Below, piece by piece: positions 36,101-45,596 of a DNA stretch of 64,000 bases. The stretch is from NCBI GenBank assembly GCA_002633005.1, contig NMRA01000931.1, positions 1-64,000 of the forward strand, given 5' to 3'. Origin of the DNA: Phoronis australis. Its lineage: Eukaryota; Phoronida; Phoronidae. Position numbers and translations under genes: made by a program. Below the pieces are notes generated by a model that was given only the letters and a program-made list of their open reading frames with translations, did not search any database and was not told the DNA's origin. The stretch's first letter is position 1; every line of letters starts with the position of its first letter.

Positions 36101-39100
36101 ATTTGCGATATTGTTTGTTGGCGAAAGTCCAACTTCCGCCGACGACAAAACTAAGTCAGCTGAATATCAACCACATGTGCGTCACCAGACAATATTTACG
36201 CGTTATCTTTATACTTGGTTCATAGTCTCATGCATGTGACATTTATTAACTCGCCGAGAGCAGAAAACCATCCCTCCCGCATTTTAAATTCTCATTTCTG
36301 CGGGCTTAATTTCAAACTCTAAAAATCTCTTCAGACTTATAATTTTTAAGCTTCGTGCACATTCTCCAGTGTTGCTATTCAAGGTAGTCACATTCGTTCT
36401 TTGTGCGTTCGAGCTCGTCTATCAACATTTTGATGGTACGGACTGCGGACAGGTTTTCACCAAAATATCCCTTGAGGGCGACACTGCCCACTGAGTTCTT
36501 AATCAGATTGTACATCGCTTTTGGTCCCCACTTAGTAGTTCGAGATTTCACTGAGAACTGCCTGGCTGCGGTAGGGCCGTTAATAATTACGAACGTGTGA
36601 TATATGTGTGCACGTACTGAAGTGCATGCGCTTACATGTATTTGTGAAGAGTGAAGATATGCACCTGTGTCCAGAACTAAGCGCATGTGCCTATATGTGA
36701 AACGCTGGAGTAAAACTGAGAAGCACATTCTCTCATGCTAGTGGACATTGTCTAATCCATTACAACACGGAAGACGATGCCTTGAATTCAGTTTCAATCT
36801 AACCAGTAAATGAAAAATATTGGAAATGGACACGAATAACACCCTCTTTGGTCACGTATGCAAGCGCTGATAACTGACTGTGTTTACAAATGACCATGCG
36901 CCTATATGTGAAGCATTTCTGTGAGGCATTTTCAAGCTCAGTAACCTAAATACGAGCATGCACGGTAAAAGTTTTTGTCAGGAGTCAGTTAAGAAATTCG
37001 ACATCGACTTACTGTTTTGTGGATTTATATTCGTAATTTTTTACTATAGGCTTACAAGATTGATATTTTTGAGGCAAATTTCAGGAATTCCTGTTATGTA
37101 TTTCTTCATGTTTGCGGTTAATGTTTTCAGACATGCGACGAAGTCCGTCTACATCTCCGAACCTTGTGTATACTCCTACTATAGAACAGCTCAACTGGAC
37201 GGCCGGCTTCAACAAGTTGAGTGCTCCGAGAAAAAGGTTCGTAACATGGCAAATCCTGGAGAATTACAATCTTATGAGCGAGATTGACCACCCAAGAACG
37301 TTATCCTTGTTCTTAAGACGTTTTTATAGGTCAGTTAGGTTTACTAAACAGGCGCCGTTCGAAGACGGGGTTTGCCTTCAACAGGGCAGCAGTGACGGCA
37401 CGCTTTATGCGAATCCCTCACTGCATATGAACAACAAAAGGCACAATACCTTGTGACAGAATCAGTTTGAGATCAGGTCGCCAATATCGACTCTTTTTGG
37501 GTACGAGATTTTATATTTATCCCATACGCGTTGAATCTGTCGAGGGAAATACGGCCATGTAATAAAGATTTCCGTATTCACCCCCCCGCACTACTTCAAC
37601 AGTAACCTCTGACATGGAAAGTTCAAAAGGTAGGTCAATGTCGACTCGACGTCGTTAGCCGGTTCGATCACGAAACTTTCGGAAAATAGTTTAAGTAATA
37701 CAATTGTAGCAGTGTAACTAACACCCAACATGCAACCAGGTCTCAGTGGTAACATTTGGAACAGGACTGTTAATTATATGACAGTTCTGCCTCAGCTTTC
37801 ATTTGCTAAATATTGTATCGTCTGCAACTCAGGCCTCAATTCCACGGTAACTACTATATCAAATATTGTTGTTATTTAACTATTTTCAGGAGATGTTAGA
37901 AGTTCAGTGCAAAGTTAGCGTTGTTTGCATCTTTGATATCTCTTTTCAAGTAATAAATCGACACATTTAAAACTGTTTCTTTTGCTAGAGAAAACTTGCA
38001 ACTCACGCGCAAGTACATACATATAGGATGTGATCCGCCACGTGAACAGTCGGAGTGAAGTATTTAAAAAATCTGCAGAAAAAATGATAGAAACTTAAGA
38101 ATTCGAAGCGTATGGGATAAATACAAAACGCACCTCGATTGGCGTACATGAAGTGATATCCCACTCGACATTATTCCGGGTATCGACCTCGAACCTCGGT
38201 CTCGGTCGATACGCGTAATAATGTTTCGTGGGATATTACTGCATGGACGCCACTCTCGGTACGTTTCGTATATGTATTCGCCTATCCTGAAAGGTTTATA
38301 TACTGAAAAATATTTGATTGGTTTTTTTCTTTCATGTCATTTCAGACCTCCTCATAAAAGTCCTTGGAAGCGCCCTGTTTCACCTTCATGGATGGACAGA
38401 AGTCTTCTCAAGCGACCGCACGACGATGTCGTGCCTTTAGATTTAAGCCTAAAGAAACAAAGGTATGAACATATGAACGATGGCAAATGCCAAAGAGCAA
38501 CACGTTCCGACAGTTTTTCGTCAGAAGACGGGTCTTCGAGGACTGACGATGTGCGACTAGATTCGCCACACCAGTACACTGAGTTTAAAACAGCCGATAG
38601 ATGTCAGTCATTGTTGGTTTCGCCGCCGTCCCCAAATGATTGGTATCCGCTAAAAATACCATCTTTGCAAGGATTGAACATTATTGGGAAGGCAGCTACA
38701 AAACCCCACTCGTCTGCAAATGACAGTAACACGCAAATCAATGGGAATGAACTTGAAGTTATTAAAAAGCCTTTTGATAAGGGTGACAATGGGCCCAGTA
38801 GTACAGGAACGGAATGTTCGAGTGGAACTGTTAACTACGCAATGGACAATTGGACGATAGATGACGTGAAAAGATTTGTTTTGAAAATATGTGGCGATGA
38901 CCAGATCGTTCAGGTGAGAATAACGTGTTCGTATCGTTGGTGTTTTATTTATTTTGCTTCCACATTACGTCATACGTTAACAACCCCACTGTATCCGCCG
39001 ATAAATACGAGAGTCTAGATTGTGCAGCCTGGAAAAAGCAATTAACTTTGAAACCCAACGCTAGCATGTTATCTTACTTAGATCCGGTCAGATTATCTCC

Positions 39101-40519
39101 ACATGTAACCAGATGTGGTACTTCCCGGCGAAAAAAGGATGACATTATCTTGTAATATCGAACATCAAAAGCAATGCCAAGCGACCGTTTTTGATCTCTA
39201 TAACGTCAGCTTCCCTTTCTTGCAAATTGTCCCTTTGTCGAATTAATTTTGGGCGTATTTACGAAATGTGTCCGATTTCCACGACATGCCGTCTGGCAGT
39301 TTTAGACACGTGAGCTTATCTTGATGTTTCAAAACAAACCTCTTATACACTACATAATGTGATGTATGAGAAGTGTGTTCCAAAAAGGTTTAGATAAGCT
39401 CCCTTCGTTCTTGGTGATCTTTCTCTTGTACGAGACGGTCTCGCCACCTGGTGACTGAGAAGAGTTACTTCTCGTTACACGCACGCCCATGTTTCGCAGC
39501 ATTGGCTAGGAAGAAGTCCATGCCCTTTTGTTCATTGCCATACAGTTACTGTTAGAATTGTGGGATTAAATTGGTAGCAACCGCCAGGGATGAAAAACTG
39601 GTGTCGACCCGGGGAGCAGCAGGGAATTTCAAGCTACGAGGGAGCGCAAAAAGTTGGTCTTCGAGAGCGAGAAATAAGACTACCAAGGAAGTGCGGTAAA
39701 CGAAAGTGATATGGCACTACTTAGTGAGATAAGGATTTCATCGTTATCTTCTTGCACGGGTGACCATACTCCATATGTACTCCACACCTCCGCCCCCTTG
39801 AATAGTTCTGCCTACACACGTGCTGGACAAGAATGAGCGCCATTTCCCTGTTTCCGGTCATTTGCATTTACTCACAATACTCTTCCCAATTTTTGTATCT
39901 AAAGTTCGTTTTCATTTGGCGACCTAAGTTTTTTACACGACAGCGTGTCAAATGAACAACTCATTCGCCACTTAATTCTGTTAAAAGTCTTTCAAGGTTC
40001 TTTCTTCGGTTGATTTTGCAAAAGTAGGCCTATTTTATTGTCATAACTAAGCTCAAGCGTGCGCGCGAGTCTTAATTCTTTCTTGACGGTATTGATCAGA
40101 AATTTGCTGAAGGTCCGCAAACAAAAACACTGCCCCGTGAGCTGTAAGGAGGGCATACTTGCGCATGCCCAGAGTGAGCAAGTTTGGGTGTGGTAAATGA
40201 TCTACTACTGAGTAAACGGAACTAACGGATTTAGAATACGACGAACAGTTGTTACTCGAAATTCCCATTGCAGTTTGATGTTAATGCCACTTTTCAGGCC
40301 CATTGTTATTTCAAACATTTTCTTTTAAAGGAATTGAGCAAGCAGCATGTCGACGGGAAAAGTTTGCGTTTATTGACCGTTGACCACCTGGTTGGAGTGC
40401 TAGCGATGAAGCTTGGACCAGCCGTTCGTCTTTGTGCGGAAATCTCGAAACAGTGCGGCAAGTGCGAGATTTGCCATCACTGTTTACACTGCCATGGCGG
40501 AAGTGAAGAAAAGAGCTAA
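26793..40519 (+). CDS. SAMD11: SAMD11-like SAND + SAM domain nuclear protein, six-exon model (~545 aa)
   Basis: Six exons join in frame: 26793-27179, 35118-35284, 35773-35900, 37131-37329, 38346-38913 and 40331-40519. Phases across the introns are 0, 2, 1, 2 and 0, and the total is 1638 bases, divisible by three. Domains: SAND about residues 44-124 with the KDWK signature (89-92) and a C-D-C-x-x-C zinc-type cluster (118-123); a polar middle; PLDLS (324-328), a CtBP-type motif; SAM about 461-524 with the MKLGPA signature of polymerising Polyhomeotic-like SAM domains; and a Cys-rich tail (525-538). In vertebrates SAMD11 (with SAMD7) works in a Polycomb-type repressor in photoreceptors; by analogy this is a chromatin repressor. 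The SAND exon is strikingly similar to vertebrate SAMD11; the middle exons are supported by open frame and phase rather than strong similarity. The true 5' end may lie upstream. Confidence 0.88.
27180..35117 (+). other. SAMD11: Large first intron of the SAMD11-like gene
   Basis: 7.9 kb with unusually few recognisable repeats compared with the rest of the window and many homeodomain-type words (TAAT/ATTA, GGATTA). The densest patch is 30140-30525. Open frames inside are short and unrelated to known proteins. It probably carries regulatory elements. Confidence 0.5.
30140..30525. promoter_or_regulatory. Cluster of five TAATCC/GGATTA (Otx/Crx-type) sites
   Basis: GGATTA at 30140 and 30418, and TAATCC at 30156, 30240 and 30520, all lie within 386 bp. 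A 6-mer read on both strands is expected about 0.2 times in such a stretch in random sequence of even composition. TAATCC is the core site of K50 homeodomains (Otx, Crx, Gsc, Pitx). Further single sites are at 26715 and 27308 near exon 1. Function is inferred. Confidence 0.45.
35118..35284 (+). CDS. SAMD11: SAMD11-like exon 2: basic/acidic linker
   Basis: The acceptor is gcctacag at 35110-35117 and the donor is GCGCAAAG|GTAAAC. Entered in phase 0 it is open for 55 codons. The peptide starts with a basic stretch (GKTRSTGKRDTHKE) and ends acidic and Ser-rich (SDAASSDKEEKDSDTT). Vertebrate SAMD11 has the same order (basic, then a Ser/Asp-rich stretch) directly after the SAND domain. Confidence 0.75.
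35773..35900 (+). CDS. SAMD11: SAMD11-like exon 3
   Basis: The acceptor is cctctatttcaag and the donor is TTCCAAG|GTAAAA. The first G completes an Arg codon from exon 2, and the frame stays open for 42 codons before reaching phase 1. The start, TGKLSRIIETLRTSREKE, resembles a short segment of the middle of vertebrate SAMD11. No known domain. Confidence 0.7.
36375..36728 (-). other. Antisense open frame of unknown nature in SAMD11-like intron 3
   Basis: 117 codons on the - strand. The C-terminal two-thirds looks protein-like in composition (contains RTTKWGPKAMYNLIKNSVGS, ALKGYFGEN and IKMLIDELERTKNE) and would fold as helices. A CTACCGCAG acceptor near 36570 would start an exon at this part. 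I do not recognise a domain; it could be a fragment of a transposon-derived gene or chance. Confidence 0.25.
37131..37329 (+). CDS. SAMD11: SAMD11-like exon 4
   Basis: The acceptor is ggttaatgttttcag ending at 37130 and the donor is TTTTATAG|GTCAGT. Entry in phase 1 and exit in phase 2 match both neighbours. The peptide contains RRSPSTSPNLVYTPTIEQLN, then a hydrophobic stretch around FVTWQILENYNLMSEID. No domain recognised; support comes from phase, splice sites and the open frame. Confidence 0.65.
38346..38913 (+). CDS. SAMD11: SAMD11-like exon 5: PLDLS motif and first half of SAM domain
   Basis: The acceptor is tctttcatgtcatttcag and the donor is GTTCAG|GTGAGA. Open for 189 codons in the frame predicted by exon 4. 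It begins RPPHKSPWKRPVSPSW, then KRPHDDVVPLDLSLKKQR with a canonical P-x-D-L-S. A Ser/Asn-rich stretch follows, and it ends with DNWTIDDVKRFVLKICGDD, helix 1-2 of a SAM domain, where the intron interrupts the fold. Confidence 0.85.
40331..40519 (+). CDS. SAMD11: SAMD11-like exon 6: second half of SAM domain and Cys-rich tail
   Basis: Encodes ELSKQHVDGKSLRLLTVDHL, then AMKLGPAVRLCAEISKQ, the conserved C-terminal half of a SAM domain, followed by CGKCEICHHCLHCHGGSEEK-S and TAA at 40517-40519. I start it at 40331 (tcttttaaag|GAA) because SAM domain length then fits. A CAG acceptor at 40297/40298 keeps the same frame and would add 11 residues (AHCYFKHFLLK) inside the domain; both may be used. Confidence 0.8.
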   Translation, partial: ELSKQHVDGKSLRLLTVDHLVGVLAMKLGPAVRLCAEISKQCGKCEICHHCLHCHGGSEEKS

Positions 40520-41060
40520 GGAATTACCCATCGTGGAATGCGTCCCTCAACGTACGCTTTCATTACGGAGCCTACGTGTATATTTTTGGTATGGGACAGC
40601 GCAGGCTGTGGAACAGTATCTATCATGTTTCACTTTTGTAATATTACAGGGGTTCAGTTTAGCATTTCCGACTGAACACTAACTCGTCAACTGCGACTGA
40701 CAAAATCTTGTTCGTACGGCAGAAATCACAACAGAGTCACGCCGCATCGTGTTTTACCTCCCTAGATGTTTATTACCCGCGTATTTGCATATAGGGATGC
40801 TGTGCCCATGTATTACAGTTATGTTACATTGGACTTGGACCTGTTTTTGTGTCTCTTGTTACCTGTTTATTTAATTAAGGAATGTGAGGTTGTTTGAATA
40901 TTTATGTTGTTTTCGTTTTGGCGTATTTTTCACTTCTGGAACCAGGGTCTAATTTCCGGACTCAATTCTGGCTGGTGTTGAAATGTAATCAGTCACGCTG
41001 CACGATTCGAGTGCATGCCATCGTTCAGTTTTCGAGTCGACCTTCGAATAAAAAGATTAC
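40520..41060 (+). other. SAMD11: Probable 3' UTR of the SAMD11-like gene
   Basis: AT-rich sequence after the stop with no convincing splice acceptor. The first canonical poly(A) signal downstream is AATAAA at 41047-41052. Confidence 0.4.
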
Positions 41061-44000
41061 ACCCTGGCCCTGGTGTCGATAAGGGCTGTTCAATTGTACG
41101 TAAAAACGAAAATCAATCATTAATATGCATGACTTGTTTATAGCTTGTGAATTGACATTGCTATTGCGCGTTAATATCGTCTATCATTTGTTATGCTCTA
41201 GCATAACCATATTCTTGAACATTCTTCATTTAAAAAGTCACGTTAAACTTTGATGTACACGTATTTCAAGTGAAGTGACCTTGTCGTATTCTACATCGAC
41301 TAAAATTTGTTCTGTGACAAACCGTTTCTCACCGGTGCCGCAGAACTCTCACCACGATGAGGAACCCTTGCCACCCTCTACTATCACTCAGCTACCACGT
41401 CGGTTTACGTATTTCGGTCTCACACAAGCCCTTTTTAGAGACAAATAGCTTATGGCGGTGTTTTGGTATGTCGGTATACAACGGCCACTGCCCTGTAGTT
41501 TCTGAACTTCGGTCACTTTCACATGGTAAAGTGCTCGAGTCAGTGGCTTGAAATCAGGCTCTGTGGCAAGGGATTCTTGTACGTAGTGAGATATGTTGTC
41601 TGTGGTAAAGGTGTGGTCGTGGTAACCGTTTGATTGCCTGGCCTGCCTAATGCAGTTAACAATGTCATTTGTCTGGAGTACAGACACCTTGGTGAACACA
41701 ACGTTCAAACGTATCCGCATGTGTTGAAGCTGAAAGAAAACCACCTTTTGCAAAACGTTAAGGATTTTGAGTTAGATCACTTACTGGCTTATAAAACTGT
41801 TCTCGCCGTGTTCCTTTTAGTATGTGATTTTGGGGCATGGAAATAACCCAGAGATATAGCAGTTGGTTCAAACGACACTAGAAAGAGTTTTTGGCTGGAC
41901 CTGGCTGGTTGTGTAGTGCACCAAATCTAGACCCAAGCAACTGGCGGCCAGCTCTTTAAACTCAAGACGTCACGTCTACATTAACTTGGGAAAACGTCGG
42001 ACATCTGTTGTATGGACGTTTTATATCGAAGTTTTGTTGATTTTGTGTCATATCGGGTGAAGTCCAACGTGCGACTTTCCACAGTACATTGTCAGAGGCG
42101 AGAAGCAATATACTTCCTAAGTGTTGCTCGATAGGTGGCTCTTGTTGAACCCGCGCATATGATGGTCTGCCAGGCGGGATTTGGTTAAGATTAGTTATTT
42201 GTGTAGAACCTGTGTGAAAATATCTGGTAAATAAAAGTCTTAAAACAAAAGCTTTGTTTTAGGATCTTGATGAACCTTGTATGTGCTTTAAAAATGAATT
42301 AAAACATGATTTCAAACACGGAAATGCAACGGTACCTATATCAGTTGTAATCAGGAAACGACGCAAAACGATAATGGAATTTCTCACACAAAATTCGTGT
42401 GGGTGACATTATTGGCGCCAAGTTAGTTATGTGACGAAATCTAAATCAAAACAGTTCCTTAAGAAAACATAACAAAACTTTCAAACTTCGCACAATAAAC
42501 TCAGTGTCACTCGTTGGCATAAGGTAGACTAAGCAAGGCGAGACTCTTCAGAATTTAGCTGGCGATGTCTCGGGAAAGGTTAGTCCGTAAGAATGTACTA
42601 AGACGGTGCAAATGCCATTCAGTCCTAGAAACTACTAAGAAAAATCAAGACCTTCACTCTTTTCACGGATTGATTTAGTTTTCATCTAGACATTCGAATT
42701 CTCGCACGGAAATTCCATATAAGCCTTGTCGTAGATATTGTGATAGAGAAACAGAATTCAGAAGTAATGAGCAAAAATGTTCAGTGACGACAATTAGTAT
42801 TCAGTTTTTCTATCAACAATGTTTGATAATACGAAATCTGGCGTCTCATTGCATTGCTGTGTCTCGGACGCGAAGTCTCACAACTGGCGTTATCACCCGT
42901 TTTTACTTATTTTGGTCAACTTGGAATTTCATGCGTCATATCAGGAGGGCGTTACCAGTAAAGGAAAACTCGATAGAGTTTTCGCGCACTTTAACGGGCT
43001 TTCAAATGTAAATCAAAAACGACATGTTCTAGAGCTTGGCAATGCAAGCATCGTTAAGTTGAAATCTTTGCCTAAAAATGCACCGTCTTGTCCCTGAAGA
43101 TCAGACGAGTAGCACTGACGTGCTTTGAATATAACTTGTTTTACCCTTACAAAATCCAGCTCTTCACAGGTGAAATTCCGACAAGCGTTTTGAATTCGGT
43201 GACTTCATAAATTACGGCCCTCTGGTTGGTCATCTCTTCATCATGCCCACTCTAGACTATATTAACTACATAGTACAGGTGTGACATAAAAGTGACATTT
43301 TGCCAATAAATAGCATCTTTTAGTTTCAGGACAACCATGGATACTTGCTCGTTTATAGCATTACCATTACATTGGGCCGGACAATATGACGAGCTTTCGG
43401 AAACGCCGGTATAACCTGATATGCGACCGAAACTGTATTTGACTAGAGCGCCATCTATCTATACCTCTACAATATACCCAAGTAGCGTTCCGTAAACCAA
43501 GTTTCTTATGAAAAAAGCAATATCTTTCAATACCCCGCCAAATCACGCTAGCTTGTTTCACGAAAATGCTCATGAGCTTAATAACTAGTCTGTCCTAGTA
43601 AAATGCTGGTCAATGAAGAAGCAGGTTGGTGAGCTTGGAATTCTGATTTGTTGAATGAAAATTCATGAATTACTGGGATAAAATCTGTTGCACTCGTTAC
43701 ATAAGCGAAGATTTTTCGCGCAAATGCAAGCTATGTCTTGGGTCTGCGAAACTCAACGCAAGACGCGTATGGGAATTTCCGCTTTCTAAAAGCATAATAA
43801 CGTTGTTATGGGAAACACATTACGAAGAAACGGGTCGCGTTCTGTGGCCAAAGATCTACTCTTTCTCATGGCAAAGGTTGACATATTTCTCAATAATACT
43901 GAACCGCAAGTTCCTTCGAAAAAATATTAAAAAATCGTTGTTTATAGGCACTTGACCCTTCCTTTGTCTTCCTTGTCATACCCAATATACAGTATGCGAC

Positions 44001-45594
44001 ATAAGAAAATACACGCGAAGTGTTCTCTTGTGTTTTCCTAACATGTACATGTATAAGAAGACCAGCGACTCTCAGTTGATAGAGGACAGTGACGTGCGAG
44101 TGTGGCCAAGAGACTGACTAAAATCAAAACTTAAGTTGTTTTCATTTGGATAGCTGAGGGGAGCACTCCACGATATTTGTAACCCACGAATTAATTTACG
44201 TCTCTAGTTTTGTTAGAAAGTGGTCGGCGACAGCTGGGCATTTTTTTAATTACACTGCGTGATGAGACCACTCACAAATTACATTTGCTCAAGTTTATCT
44301 TTGAGCCAGATCAGAATGAAAGGACACAAGTTGTTTGTCTTCTTTGTATGCATTTCACTCCTCAATCGTGCCTCATTGGCTAGAGTGCCAAACAAGTGAT
44401 CGGATGTTGAAATCCAGCAGGAAAATCCAATAACTCTCTGACACTTCGAATTGTCTAAATTCTTCACCATCCAAGCTTTATATTCCAGATATTTTTGACA
44501 GTTCGAATGCACTGGCAAGGTGGTTTTGTAGTGAACTTTTGCTCATTTTACGTATCTGCCTCCAATCACGAAGTAGTAGTAAAATGGAAAACGAAATTTC
44601 TCTTTGAAATCTCTTTTATTAGACTTGTGTTTTTAGGGTGTTCGGGCCCATCATATTCTTAATAATTTTTAGCTTTTGCAAACCTTGTGGAAATGAAAGG
44701 TAGGGGCCGAGAAGACATGTTTTTTTTTCAGCCGCAAACCATCAAAAACTGACGAGTGCCACTGAGCCGTGACCCGGCATTGAAGATGAACGCTCCGCTG
44801 TTACTGACGCGAGAGCCTGAGAAAAACTTGCGCACCAGTTCTGGGGGGCGCGTACGTGTACACGTATCTCACTCACACTCAGAAGAAGCCTGACGCGCGA
44901 AATCAATGCGAAAACCTGTGGAGAACTGTGGGTAGTCACGTCGAAGGAGAATGGCAAGCGTAGTATATCTGCATCCGTGATGTAATATGGTGGCCCCGAG
45001 AACGCAAATCAGGTGAGCACTGGTCACGATATTTACAAAAACATCCAATGCTCATGAACCTGCAGGCATCATGTACGAGTATAAAATCCACTCTGTAATA
45101 AAACAGGATATTTCGAAAATAAATGCAACCGCTAACCCACATTCAGAGAGGTTCCGTCTGAACATACTTCCAGGAAACTTGTACCAAAGAAAGTGAACAC
45201 TTTATTTTACTTTATTTCAAAACCCCTTTGATCCAGTTGATCGGATGAATTTTAGACAACAGATTCGCAAATCTAGGCCTAGAAAAGCATTTCAGCATTG
45301 AAAAGTCGTTCAGCTTTTTCCTTTAGCAGAATTCTTGGTATCGTGAGTAATTTTGGCAATGATTCAGGAAGTAGAAGTGTCACAGTACATACCGGAAGTA
45401 AACCAGGATAACTTGAATGACGACGCGCAAGATCACAGATCTCATGCAATGGGAATACACATAGACGGTGGTTAATCTGTGGTCAAATGTTCCCCTTGTC
45501 CGTAACACGTCAACTGATCTGTACTTTTTGTGTTCAGTTTTGGATCTCCGTACTCATCTCAGTGAACATAGTAATAGGTAACCAGTAGACTTCC
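41061..45594. other. No gene recognised
   Basis: Overlapping open frames on both strands (for example 41388-41753 and 42784-43097) show no motifs and no consistent splice context. Treated as intergenic between the SAMD11-like gene and the duplicated block. Confidence 0.5.
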
Positions 45595-45596
45595 TA

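Noticed and set aside
36083-36178. Extra SAMD11-like exon after the acceptor at 36090
   Set aside because: In the required phase a TAA appears after about 20 codons with no donor before it, and exon 3 joins exon 4 directly in phase.
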